DNA from: Dehalococcoidales bacterium
Lineage (GTDB): Bacteria; Chloroflexota; Dehalococcoidia; Dehalococcoidales; UBA5760
DNA: 27,029 nt
Reading direction: 5' to 3'
NCBI GenBank assembly: GCA_016931015.1
Contig: JAFGFP010000047.1
Coordinates: forward strand, 1 to 27,029
This document shows positions 15,211 through 22,919 of this stretch, piece after piece. The translations under genes and the position numbers were made by a program. Position 1 is the first letter of the stretch. Every line of letters starts with the position of its first letter. A model generated the notes under the pieces. That model made no database searches, was not told the DNA's origin, and worked only from the letters and a program-made list of their open reading frames with translations.

Positions 15211-15244
15211 TAAAAAGCGGCCCCGAACCCTTAACCGGGTCGGG
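15211..15244 (-). terminator. intrinsic terminator downstream of proC
   Basis: On the minus strand, right after the proC stop, CCCGACCC pairs with GGGTTCGGG (one bulged base) around GGTTAA. CCGCTTTTTA follows. This ends the leuS-proC transcript just before the promoter of the AbrB-type gene. Confidence 0.7.
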
Positions 15245-16045
15245 CTAGCTACCCAGCTCCTGGGCTCGGTGGTAAGCAGCGGTGACCGCCTCTTCGATGA
15301 GCTCGGTAAACCGCCCTTGCTGCAACCGGGCCAGCGCCGCTTCCGTAGTGCCGCCGGGAGAGGTTACCTGGCGGCGTAGCTCGGCGGGGAGCCTTTCTGA
15401 TTGGGTCATGAACTTAGCCGAGCCGAGGATGGTCTGCTGCACCAGCTCGCGGGCGACATCATAAGAAAGCCCGACGGCTACCGCCGCCCCGGCCAGCGCC
15501 TCGGCAAAAAGGAAGATATAGGCGGGGCCGCTGCCGCTTACCGCGGTGGCCATGTCGAGATACTTCTCGTCCTCAAGGTAAATCTCGCGGCCCATAGCCC
15601 CGAGGATGGCGCCGGCCCGCTGCCGCTGCTCCCCGGTCACCTCGGCAGTCGCCGTCCAGACACTCATACCCTCGCCTATCTGGGCCGGGGTATTGGGCAT
15701 CACCCGCACCACCTGACGGTAGTCAAGCCCGGAACACAGGGTGCTGAGACGGGCCCCGGCCACGATGGAGAGCACGAGCTGCGGGGCCTTAAAGGTGTCC
15801 TTGATTCCGGACATTATCCCGGCCAGGCTCTGCGGCTTAACCGCCAAAACGACTATTTCGCCCCACCCCACTACCTCACGGTTATCGCCGGTCACGCCGA
15901 CCCCGTACTTCCGGCTGAGATACTCACGGCGCGCTTCACTAACGTCGCTCACCATGATTTCCTGAGCGGAGCTAAGCCCCCGAGCCAGAATGGCCGAGAG
16001 CATGGCCTCGCCCATGTTACCGCCGCCGATGAATGAAATCTTCAT
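15245..16045 (-). CDS. proC: pyrroline-5-carboxylate reductase
   Basis: ProC reduces 1-pyrroline-5-carboxylate to proline with NAD(P)H, the last step of proline synthesis. The 266 residues show the Rossmann start FIGGGNMGEAML (5-16), then AVKPQ (68-72) and RVMPNTP (114-120). The substrate-site motif SGSGPAY (170-176) and the C-terminal signature TSPGGTTEAAL (228-238) follow. GGGGAG lies six bases before the ATG. The gene follows leuS after 21 bases on the same strand and ends at a terminator, so it is the last gene of that unit. Confidence 0.96.
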   Translation of the reverse strand: MKISFIGGGNMGEAMLSAILARGLSSAQEIMVSDVSEARREYLSRKYGVGVTGDNREVVGWGEIVVLAVKPQSLAGIMSGIKDTFKAPQLVLSIVAGARLSTLCSGLDYRQVVRVMPNTPAQIGEGMSVWTATAEVTGEQRQRAGAILGAMGREIYLEDEKYLDMATAVSGSGPAYIFLFAEALAGAAVAVGLSYDVARELVQQTILGSAKFMTQSERLPAELRRQVTSPGGTTEAALARLQQGRFTELIEEAVTAAYHRAQELGS

Positions 16046-16066
16046 GATAACTCCCCGGATACCGGT

Positions 16067-18511
16067 CTACTTCACCACGATGTTTAAGAGCTTCCCCGGA
16101 ACGTATATCTCCTTAATTACCGTTTTCCCCTCAAGGTGAGCCCTTACCCGCTGGCTTCCCTGCGCCAGCTCCTTAGCCTCCGCCTCGGTGATGGACACCG
16201 GCACCGTCAGCCTATCGCGCAGCTTACCGTTAACCTGAACCACCAGGGTAACCTCCTCGTCCTGGGCCAGCGTCTCGTCCCACTCCGGCCAGGGCTGGTT
16301 ATGAATGCTGTATGCGTAGCCCAGCCGCTGCCACAGCTCCTCGGTCAGATGGGGGGCGGCGGGTGCCAGTAGCAGGAGCAGGGTCTTTATCGCCCCCACC
16401 CAAGACTCCTTGTTGACCGAGCCGGCCTCCTTCACTTTAGCCAGATAATTCGTAAGTTCCATCAGGGCGGAAACCATGACGTTAAAGCGCAGCCGCTCCA
16501 AATCGCCGGTCACCTTCCTGATAGTCTGATGGGTGATTCGGGCTAATGCACGTTCAGCCTCCGCCCCGGCTGCCTCACCCGGACTATATTCCGCCAGCAC
16601 CAGGTGCCACAGCCGGTTGAGCCAGCGGCTGATGCCGCTCAGGCCGCTATCGTCCCACTCCCCCCCCTGCTCCCAGGGAGCCACGAACATGAGATAGGCG
16701 CGCACTGCATCGGCCCCCAACTCGCTGACATAGGCATCGGGGTTAATCACGTTACCCCGCGACTTACTCATCTTCTGGCGCTCCACGATGATAACCCCCT
16801 GGTTAAAGAGGCGCTGGAACGGCTCGCCGAAGCCGACCAGCCCCATATCACGCAGCGCCTTAACGAAGAAGCGGGCGTAGAAGAGGTGCATCACGGCGTG
16901 CTCGGCGCCGCCGGTATAGAGGTCAACCGGCAGCCAGTAGTCGAGCTTGTCCGGGGCAAAGGGCCCGGCCTGGTAGTGGGGGCTGGCGTAGCGCAGGAAG
17001 TACCACGAGGAGCACATGAAGGTGTCCATGGTATCGGTCTCCCGCCGGGCGGGGGCGGCGCATTGCGGGCAGGTGGTGTTAACAAACTCAGGGCAGTACT
17101 TCAAGGGGGACTCGCCCGTCGGCTTAAACTCGGCGTTCTCCGGGAGCAGCACCGGGAGGTCTGCCTCCGGCACCGGCACGATGCCGCATTTCTCGCAGTA
17201 GACGATGGGTATCGGCGCTCCCCAGTAGCGCTGCCGGGAGATGAGCCAGTCCCGCAGCCGGTAGCTGACCGCCCGCTTCCCCCAGCCCTTCTCCTCAAGG
17301 TATTCGCAGACCGCATCTATCCCCGCCTCGCTGGGAAGCCCGTTAAAGCGCCCCGAGTTGACCATGACGCCCGGCTCGGTATAGGCCGCCTCTAGTTCAC
17401 CTCCCTGCCAGTCGGACGGGGCGATAACCACCGGGATGGGCAGTTTATACTTCTTAGCAAATATAAAATCGCGCTCGTCGTGGGCGGGCACCCCCATGAC
17501 AGCTCCGGTGCCGTAGCTCATGAGCACATAGTCGCCGATCCAGATGGGGACCTTTTCGCCGTTAAGGGGGTTAGTGACGTAGGCCCCGATAAAGACCCCC
17601 TCTTTCTCCCGCTCCGTAGCCAGCCGCTCGATATCGGTGCGGCGGCGCGAACGCTCGATGTAGTCCTCGACCTCGGCCAGTCTCTCCGACGCCGTAAGCT
17701 CCGCCACCAGGGGGTGCTCCGGAGCCAGCACCATAAAGGTAACCCCGAAGACGGTATCGGGGCGGGTGGTAAATACCCGAATCTCCTTTTCGCCGACGCC
17801 GGGGTGGTCGAGAGCGAAGGCAATCTCAGCGCCCTGGCTCTTCCCCACCCAGTTACGCTGCATTATCTTTATCCGCTCCGGCCAGTCGATACCGTCGTGC
17901 TGCCGGAGCTCCTCGGCGTATTTCGTGATGCGGAAGAACCACTGCGCCAAGTCGCGGCGGGTAACCAGAGTCCCGCAGCGCTCGCAGAAGCCGTTAACCA
18001 CCTGCTCGTTAGCCAGCACCGTCTGGCAGTTGGCGCACCAGTTCACCGGCGCCTTGTCCCGATAGGCCAGACCCGCCTGGTACAGCTTGAGGAAGAACCA
18101 CTGCGTCCACTGGTAGTACTCCGGGAGACAGGTGATTACCTCCCGGCTCCAGTCGTAGATAGCCCCGATGCTCCGCAGCTGGCGGCGCATGTTGTCCACG
18201 TTCTGCATCGTCCAGGTGAAGGGGTGAATACCGCGCTTGATAGCGGCATTCTCGGCGGGCAGCCCGAAGGCGTCGAAGCCCATGGGGTGAAGCACGTTAT
18301 AGCCCCGCATCCGCTTGAAGCGGGCGTGAACGTCGGCGGGCACCACGGCGTACCAGTGTCCGATATGAAGGTCGCCCGAGGTATAGGGGAACATGGTCAG
18401 GGCATACCACTTGGGCCTGGTGCTGTCCTCGGTGACCCGGTACAGCTTATCCTCGGCCCAGCGCCGCTGCCACTTCTCCTCAATTTGCTGCGGGTTGTAT
18501 CCGGATGCCAT
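16067..18511 (-). CDS. leuS: leucyl-tRNA synthetase
   Basis: LeuRS charges tRNA-Leu with leucine. The 814 residues carry the class I motifs HIGH (49-52) and KMSKS (580-584). The CP1 editing domain lies between them, with GAVMGVPAHDERDF, and zinc-type cysteine pairs occur in the N-terminal insertion (CANCQ and CERCG near residues 158-180). The anticodon-binding and C-terminal domains end in VPGKLLNIVVK. The length is normal for bacterial LeuRS. GGGGG precedes the ATG. It lies between a dehydrogenase gene and proC on the same strand. No T-box-like leader is seen in the 108 bases upstream. Confidence 0.97.
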   Translation of the reverse strand: MASGYNPQQIEEKWQRRWAEDKLYRVTEDSTRPKWYALTMFPYTSGDLHIGHWYAVVPADVHARFKRMRGYNVLHPMGFDAFGLPAENAAIKRGIHPFTWTMQNVDNMRRQLRSIGAIYDWSREVITCLPEYYQWTQWFFLKLYQAGLAYRDKAPVNWCANCQTVLANEQVVNGFCERCGTLVTRRDLAQWFFRITKYAEELRQHDGIDWPERIKIMQRNWVGKSQGAEIAFALDHPGVGEKEIRVFTTRPDTVFGVTFMVLAPEHPLVAELTASERLAEVEDYIERSRRRTDIERLATEREKEGVFIGAYVTNPLNGEKVPIWIGDYVLMSYGTGAVMGVPAHDERDFIFAKKYKLPIPVVIAPSDWQGGELEAAYTEPGVMVNSGRFNGLPSEAGIDAVCEYLEEKGWGKRAVSYRLRDWLISRQRYWGAPIPIVYCEKCGIVPVPEADLPVLLPENAEFKPTGESPLKYCPEFVNTTCPQCAAPARRETDTMDTFMCSSWYFLRYASPHYQAGPFAPDKLDYWLPVDLYTGGAEHAVMHLFYARFFVKALRDMGLVGFGEPFQRLFNQGVIIVERQKMSKSRGNVINPDAYVSELGADAVRAYLMFVAPWEQGGEWDDSGLSGISRWLNRLWHLVLAEYSPGEAAGAEAERALARITHQTIRKVTGDLERLRFNVMVSALMELTNYLAKVKEAGSVNKESWVGAIKTLLLLLAPAAPHLTEELWQRLGYAYSIHNQPWPEWDETLAQDEEVTLVVQVNGKLRDRLTVPVSITEAEAKELAQGSQRVRAHLEGKTVIKEIYVPGKLLNIVVK

Positions 18512-18619
18512 CCAGCCCCCTATCTAAACAAAAGCTATCGTCTCACAAAAGGCAGAATACCCGCCACCCGAGCTGGAGATATACCGCCCGCCGTCTCCCG
18601 AAAGAACCCTCGCCTGGAG

Positions 18620-19615
18620 CTAGTCCTTATCGGTCTGCTTCAGGTCGGTCCTTATCTTGGCGACATCGGGGTTCACCAGATACTTAGGGAAATAACCGTT
18701 AAACACCCGTACGATGTCCTGGCCCGCTTTTTCCCCGGCCAGCCTGGCCGAGCGTTCCGAGTACCAGGCGAGGTGCGGGGTCAGGATAACGTTACCCATC
18801 TTGCGCAGCGGATTATCAGGGTCGGGGGGCTCTTTGGTCATGACATCCAGCGCCGCAGCGGCAATCCGGCCGCTCTTAAGCGCCTCGATTAAGGCCACTT
18901 CGTCGACCACCGGCCCGCGCGCCGTATTGATAAGCACCGCCGACGGCTTCATCACGGCGAACTCCCGCTGCGATATCATGCCACGGGTCTTTTCATTAAG
19001 CGGGGCGTGTACCGAGATAAAATCCGAGGACTTCACTAATTCCTCGAGGCTGACCAGCTTGACGCCGTGCTCGGCAGCCATCTCCGGCGGGATGAAGGGG
19101 TCGCTGGTCTGTATCTCGAGGCCGAAGCACCGGGCCCTCTCGGCTACCGCCCGCGGTATCTTACCGAAACCGACCAGACCCAGCGTGCTCTCCTTGAGCG
19201 CCGGCACCGGCAGTAGCGCTCGGAAATTCCACCCCCCCGACTCTATCTGCTTCACCCCCTTGACCACCCGGCGCGCCACGCTCAAAAGCAGCGCCATAGT
19301 GTGGTCAGCGACCTCTTCGATACAGTAGTCCTGCACATTGGCGACCGGAATCCCCTTGGCGGTGGCGGCAGCGATGTCAACGCTGTCGTAGCCGATACCG
19401 CGCCGCACGATTATACGGCACTTCTTAAGCGAGTTGATTACCTTGGCGGTAACGGGAGCATAGACATCAATGATGGCATCGGCATCCTGAGTCAGCTCTA
19501 TCAGCTCGGCCTCGGTCTTAGCATCGCCGTAGGTGAGAGACGCCCCGGCTTCCTTTAAGATGGCTTCTTCCGGAATAGTCGGACGCAGCAGGTCCGTGGT
19601 AACCACCCTGTACAT
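18620..19615 (-). CDS. D-2-hydroxyacid dehydrogenase, CtBP-like
   Basis: The 331-residue enzyme belongs to the D-isomer-specific 2-hydroxyacid dehydrogenases that use NAD(H). The nucleotide-binding loop is GLVGFGKIPRAVAERA (146-161). The catalytic triad is visible as Arg233 in NTARGPVVDE, Glu262 in TKEPPDPDNP and His281 in TPHLAWYSE. The TPH-x-AWYSE form is typical of the C-terminal-binding-protein-like subgroup, whose substrates in bacteria are mostly unknown. Phosphoglycerate dehydrogenase (serA) is a common annotation, but there is no ACT domain. I chose the ATG at 19615 because GGGGGAG lies upstream; an earlier in-frame start adds 23 unconserved residues. It lies between the acyltransferase gene and leuS. 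Confidence 0.88.
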   Translation of the reverse strand: MYRVVTTDLLRPTIPEEAILKEAGASLTYGDAKTEAELIELTQDADAIIDVYAPVTAKVINSLKKCRIIVRRGIGYDSVDIAAATAKGIPVANVQDYCIEEVADHTMALLLSVARRVVKGVKQIESGGWNFRALLPVPALKESTLGLVGFGKIPRAVAERARCFGLEIQTSDPFIPPEMAAEHGVKLVSLEELVKSSDFISVHAPLNEKTRGMISQREFAVMKPSAVLINTARGPVVDEVALIEALKSGRIAAAALDVMTKEPPDPDNPLRKMGNVILTPHLAWYSERSARLAGEKAGQDIVRVFNGYFPKYLVNPDVAKIRTDLKQTDKD

Positions 19616-19664
19616 TCGATTCTCCCCCTTTAAAACTAGAATATCTCTATCTCTAGGTATCGGG

Positions 19665-19692
19665 CGGGGTGAGTGGTAAATCACTCACCCCG
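19665..19692. repeat. perfect 11-bp inverted repeat between two genes
   Basis: CGGGGTGAGTG and CACTCACCCCG pair perfectly around GTAAAT. The hairpin lies between the acyltransferase stop (19741) and the dehydrogenase start (19615) on the minus strand. No U-tract follows, so it is more likely an mRNA-stabilising or processing stem than a full terminator. Confidence 0.6.
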
Positions 19693-19740
19693 AACCCTGA
19701 TGATATTGTGACTAGATAGACGAGGGGTCAGGGAAGGCGC

Positions 19741-20973
19741 TTACTTCTTGACTTCGTCAACGATTTTCTTAAACTCTTCCTGACACAGGGCGCATCTCTG
19801 GCCGAGCGCCTGCGACTTAACCCGCCGTACTATCTCTTGCATCTCATCCTCAGTGAGCTCGACGCCGAGCTCCTTAGCCCAGATCATAACGTTATCCAGA
19901 CCGCTCTTCTTACCCATCAGTATCTGGGGCGCCCGGTGGCCCACGAAACTGGGGTGCACCGGGAAGAGCTCGGTGGGGTTCTCATGATAAACGTTACGGA
20001 ACCAACTGGTGATGATGCCGGACTCGATATCGTAGGCCATGTCGCCGATGAAGGGCCGGTTAGCCGGGATACTCGTCCCGGAAAGCTCCCTTACCAGGCT
20101 GGAAAGCTCGTTGAGCTTCTGGTACTTGATGCCGGTGTCGATTCCGTAGAGGGTCAGCAGCGCCAGGACGGTCTCTTCCATCGGGGTGTTGCCCGTGCGC
20201 TCGCCGATACCGGTCACCGTGGTGTGAATTACCTCGGCCCCGGCCATGACCGCCATGATGCTGTTGGCCACCGCGAGGCCGAAGTCGGCGTGGAAGTGGA
20301 CCTCAATCGGCTTATTAATCCGCTCCCGGACCCGCTGGGCGAAATAACCGGCGCCGTGGGGCGAGAGCGCCCCGAAGGTATCCACCAGGGTGAAGGCATC
20401 CATGTGCCCCTCTTTGGCCACCCGCTCGATGAGGTTGAGGAACCAGTCCATCTCGGCCCGGGTGGCGTCGATGGTGAAGAATACCGTGTACAGCCCCATC
20501 TCCCTAGCGGCGGTAGTCGCCTTGATAGAGAGGTCAATCGCCTTCTCGAGCGGCCACTTGTAGGCGGATTGAATCAGGTGCTCACTGGACGGAATCTCGA
20601 TAACGATGCCCTTGACGCCGCAGTCGGCGGCCCGCTTTACATCGTCGACCATGCAGCGCGAAAAACAGAAGATCTCCGGCCCCAGGTTCCGCTTGACAAT
20701 CTCCTTGATGGCCGCCTCATCGGCCGCCGATACCGCCGGCATACCGGCCTCGATACGATGGACTCCGGCTTCGGCCAGCTTCTCCGCGATGCGTATCTTA
20801 TCGTCCTTGGTAAAGGTGATACCGGCCTGCTGCTCACCGTCACGCAGCGTGACGTCATGGATCTTTACCTGAGCTGGCGGATTAAGCCCCTTGGTCACCT
20901 CCGGTAGATAATTCCAGGGACTGACAAACCAGTTTTCATTTTTCCACTTCGTCTCCCGAGACTCTTTTGGCAT
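19741..20973 (-). CDS. homocitrate/isopropylmalate-synthase-like acyltransferase
   Basis: The enzyme belongs to the DRE-TIM metallolyase group that condenses acetyl-CoA with a 2-oxo acid. The 410 residues show HDVTLRDGEQQAGITF (39-54) with Arg44, the metal-binding pair H226-x-H228 in EVHFHADFG, and GIGERTGN (255-262). A subdomain follows with FVGHRAPQILMGKKSG (343-358). The long C-terminal regulatory domain of leucine-pathway LeuA is missing, and the end carries a C394-x2-C397 pair. The substrate cannot be read from sequence: homocitrate, citramalate, isopropylmalate or (Re)-citrate synthase are all possible. AAGGAGG lies before the ATG at 20973. A hairpin occurs in the leader. Confidence 0.85.
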   Translation of the reverse strand: MPKESRETKWKNENWFVSPWNYLPEVTKGLNPPAQVKIHDVTLRDGEQQAGITFTKDDKIRIAEKLAEAGVHRIEAGMPAVSAADEAAIKEIVKRNLGPEIFCFSRCMVDDVKRAADCGVKGIVIEIPSSEHLIQSAYKWPLEKAIDLSIKATTAAREMGLYTVFFTIDATRAEMDWFLNLIERVAKEGHMDAFTLVDTFGALSPHGAGYFAQRVRERINKPIEVHFHADFGLAVANSIMAVMAGAEVIHTTVTGIGERTGNTPMEETVLALLTLYGIDTGIKYQKLNELSSLVRELSGTSIPANRPFIGDMAYDIESGIITSWFRNVYHENPTELFPVHPSFVGHRAPQILMGKKSGLDNVMIWAKELGVELTEDEMQEIVRRVKSQALGQRCALCQEEFKKIVDEVKK

Positions 20974-21003
20974 TGGAACCTCCTTTTTGTATAACAAGGT
21001 AGA

Positions 21004-21031
21004 CTCTCCGGCGTTTGGTGGTGCCGGAGAG
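21004..21031 (-). promoter_or_regulatory. 9-bp hairpin in the leader of the acyltransferase gene
   Basis: CTCTCCGGC (21004-21012) and GCCGGAGAG (21023-21031) pair perfectly with a 10-base loop. It lies about 30 bases before the start codon. No U-tract follows in the minus direction, so it is a candidate attenuator or protein-binding leader rather than a plain terminator. Confidence 0.45.
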
Positions 21032-21085
21032 CAATAACAGGTCTCCCCAAGCTATATTGTAGCAGAAGGTCACTACCTAGCTCAA

Positions 21086-21105
21086 CCTATCCTCTAAAGG
21101 ATAGG
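21086..21105. repeat. small perfect inverted repeat in a divergent region
   Basis: CCTATCC and GGATAGG form a 7-bp perfect dyad around TCTAAA. It lies between the divergent acyltransferase and C_GCAxxG_C_C genes, where an operator or a small hairpin is plausible. Confidence 0.35.
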
Positions 21106-21148
21106 CGCTCCCAGGAAACCGGCGCGCCGGGTAGCGACGGCCGAGATA

Positions 21149-21178
21149 TTGATTGACTAGCCGCCTAAGGAGTAAAAT
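21149..21178 (+). promoter_or_regulatory. possible promoter for the C_GCAxxG_C_C gene
   Basis: TTGATT (21149-21154), an 18-base spacer and TAAAAT (21173-21178) resemble a sigma-70 promoter. The match is moderate. It lies about 70 bases before the start at 21248. Confidence 0.35.
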
Positions 21179-21247
21179 CAACCGCGACCAGGTAGCGTCC
21201 CAGGATAGAGACCACCGGAATGAGTCAAGGAGGTATCCAGCGAGATT

Positions 21248-21829
21248 ATGGGGAAACCAAGAGGCATAATTACCCCGGAGGATAAAGAGAGACTGGCTCA
21301 GAGGGCCTACGAGCTCGGCTACTACCACGAAAGTCACGAGCGTAACTGCAGCCAGAGCGCGGTAGCGGCCATAATGGAAGCCCTCGACTTCCAGGACGAC
21401 AGCGTCTTTAAGGCGTCAACGCCCCTGGCCGGCGGCGGGGCCGTCTTCGGCGACTCCGGCTGCGGCGCTTACTACGGCGGGCTGCTTATCATCGGCCTGC
21501 TTAAGGGACGCTCCGTGGATAACTTCATCGCCGAGGAGACCGCCCGTTTCCGGAGCTTCGAAATCGGGCGCGCCCTCCACAGGAAGTTCATCGATAAATA
21601 CGGGACGGTAATCTGCCGGGATATCATGACCAAGGTCTACGGACGGCCCTTCTGGATGGTGGACCCGTACGAATTCAAAAGGATGGAAAAAGCCGGTGGC
21701 CACACCACGGTCTGCCCGGAGGTAGTGGGGAACGGGGCCCGGTGGGCAATAGAGGTCATCTTCGAGGAAAACCTGCTTTCCGAGCTTAACGAGCTACTGA
21801 AGAACACCCCTCCCTACACGGTTAAGTAG
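21248..21829 (+). CDS. C_GCAxxG_C_C family protein
   Basis: The 193-residue protein fits the C_GCAxxG_C_C family, common in anaerobes and thought to bind metal or redox centres through its conserved cysteines; no reaction is established. The four cysteines are C34 (RNCSQS), C72 (SGCGAYYGG), C123 (VICRD) and C156 (TVCPEV). The central motif reads GCGAYYG (71-77), one residue different from GCA-x-x-G. No signal peptide is seen, so it is cytoplasmic. AAGGAGG lies 14 bases before the ATG, further than usual, while GCGAG lies closer, so the start is not certain. It stands alone, with the regulator gene following after 112 bases from its own promoter. Confidence 0.82.
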   Translation: MGKPRGIITPEDKERLAQRAYELGYYHESHERNCSQSAVAAIMEALDFQDDSVFKASTPLAGGGAVFGDSGCGAYYGGLLIIGLLKGRSVDNFIAEETARFRSFEIGRALHRKFIDKYGTVICRDIMTKVYGRPFWMVDPYEFKRMEKAGGHTTVCPEVVGNGARWAIEVIFEENLLSELNELLKNTPPYTVK

Positions 21830-21868
21830 ACCGAAACCGCGAAGCCAGGCGGCTCCGGATTCAGGCTA

Positions 21869-21897
21869 TTCACCGGGCCGGGAAGATTTGTTATAAT
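21869..21897 (+). promoter_or_regulatory. promoter of the winged-helix regulator gene
   Basis: TTCACC (21869-21874), a 17-base spacer and a perfect TATAAT (21892-21897) precede the gene. The start would be near 21904, leaving a leader of about 38 bases with GGGGAG before the ATG. Confidence 0.6.
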
Positions 21898-21941
21898 AGC
21901 CAGCAGAGAAAGCCCACCCGGCCACAGGGGAGAGAAGAAGC

Positions 21942-22727
21942 ATGGTCGAGATACTTCAGAACCAGAATTCAGCCACCAGGTTCCGTATCATGGTCGAGAT
22001 AGTGGCTAACCAGCCCAACATCCAGCAGAAATACATCGCCGGCAGGCTGGGCATCACGCCCCAGGCGGTATCCGACTACATAAAGCAGCTCTTGAGTGAC
22101 GGCCTGCTTATCTCCCAGGGTCGTTCCCGGTACCACTTGAGCTTCGAGGGTATCGACTGGCTGATAAGACAGACCAGAGCCGCCGAGGAGTATCTCGGCT
22201 CGGTGGAGCAGTTGATAAGCAACATCAGGGTCTCGGCCGCCATCGCCGACCAGAAACTTCGCAAAGGACAAAAGGTCGGCATAGTAATGAGAGAGGGGCT
22301 CTTATTCGCCACCACGGAGAAAAACGTCGCCGCCCAGGGCATCGCCGAATCGGACGCCGGACCAGGCGACGATGTCGGCATCAGCCATATCCAGGGGATA
22401 ATAGCCATGGAGACCGGCGAGGTCACCATCGCCGAGGTAGCCACCGTACAGAGAGGCGGCTCGCGCAAGGTTAACCTCGATAGACTAAGGCAGGAAGCAG
22501 CCGGGCGAAGTCCGATAATTGCCACCGGCATCGAGGCGATAACGGCCCTGAAACGGATAGATATTAAACCCGACTACACCTATGCCGCCAGAGAGGTCGC
22601 CGTTCACGCCGCCAAGATGGGGCTCTCCCCGCTACTCGTCTGCCTCGACGAAGAGATTCAGCTCCTGCTTACCCGGCTGAAAGAGGCCGGGATAAAACAC
22701 AGGTTCGCTAACCTCGAAAAGGCCTGA
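21942..22727 (+). CDS. winged-helix transcription regulator, archaeal-like
   Basis: The 261-residue protein has an N-terminal winged helix: helices around residues 12-45 with GRLGITPQAVSDYIKQLLSD as the recognition part, then the wing GLLISQGRSRYHLS. A long C-terminal domain follows (about 95-255), which I recognise only as the kind fused to such helices in methanogenic archaea (DUF7839-like). It may bind a ligand. The stretch KGQKVGIVMREGLLFATTEK marks the start of that domain. The fold is confident; target and effector are unknown. The gene lies directly upstream of the two large exported proteins, whose promoter has a dyad that this protein could bind. Confidence 0.75.
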   Translation: MVEILQNQNSATRFRIMVEIVANQPNIQQKYIAGRLGITPQAVSDYIKQLLSDGLLISQGRSRYHLSFEGIDWLIRQTRAAEEYLGSVEQLISNIRVSAAIADQKLRKGQKVGIVMREGLLFATTEKNVAAQGIAESDAGPGDDVGISHIQGIIAMETGEVTIAEVATVQRGGSRKVNLDRLRQEAAGRSPIIATGIEAITALKRIDIKPDYTYAAREVAVHAAKMGLSPLLVCLDEEIQLLLTRLKEAGIKHRFANLEKA

Positions 22728-22798
22728 TAACCGCCCGTAACCAGCCGGAACGGCACCTCTCCACCCCCCAAAAGACCCTTATTTCCATCGGAAACGGC

Positions 22799-22827
22799 TT
22801 GACAAGAGCCCCCTTTTCGTATAGTAT
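22799..22827 (+). promoter_or_regulatory. promoter of the exported CARDB protein gene
   Basis: A perfect TTGACA (22799-22804) is followed at 17 bases by TAGTAT (22822-22827), or at 15 bases by TATAGT (22820-22825). The region changes sharply from GC-rich to AT-rich here. Transcription would start close to the dyad at 22842. Confidence 0.6.
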
Positions 22828-22841
22828 TAAACTGTACTAGA

Positions 22842-22867
22842 TATTAATCAGTTATACTTGATTAATA
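22842..22867. promoter_or_regulatory. perfect 9-bp dyad downstream of the promoter
   Basis: TATTAATCA (22842-22850) and TGATTAATA (22859-22867) are exact inverted repeats with an 8-base centre. The centre-to-centre distance of 17 bp fits a dimeric winged-helix or HTH operator. Its place about 10-35 bases after the transcription start would allow repression. Confidence 0.55.
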
Positions 22868-22919
22868 CGACTAAAACTCCAGTCAAGATGTCTTGGAGAT
22901 AGCTTACAGGAGAGGGCCC

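Noticed and set aside
17480..18892. 470-codon plus-strand frame opposite leuS
   Set aside because: leuS is certain from HIGH, KMSKS and full-length family match. The opposite frame is open because of the high third-position GC.
19837..20907. 356-codon plus-strand frame opposite the acyltransferase gene
   Set aside because: It is an antisense shadow of a gene with clear catalytic motifs.
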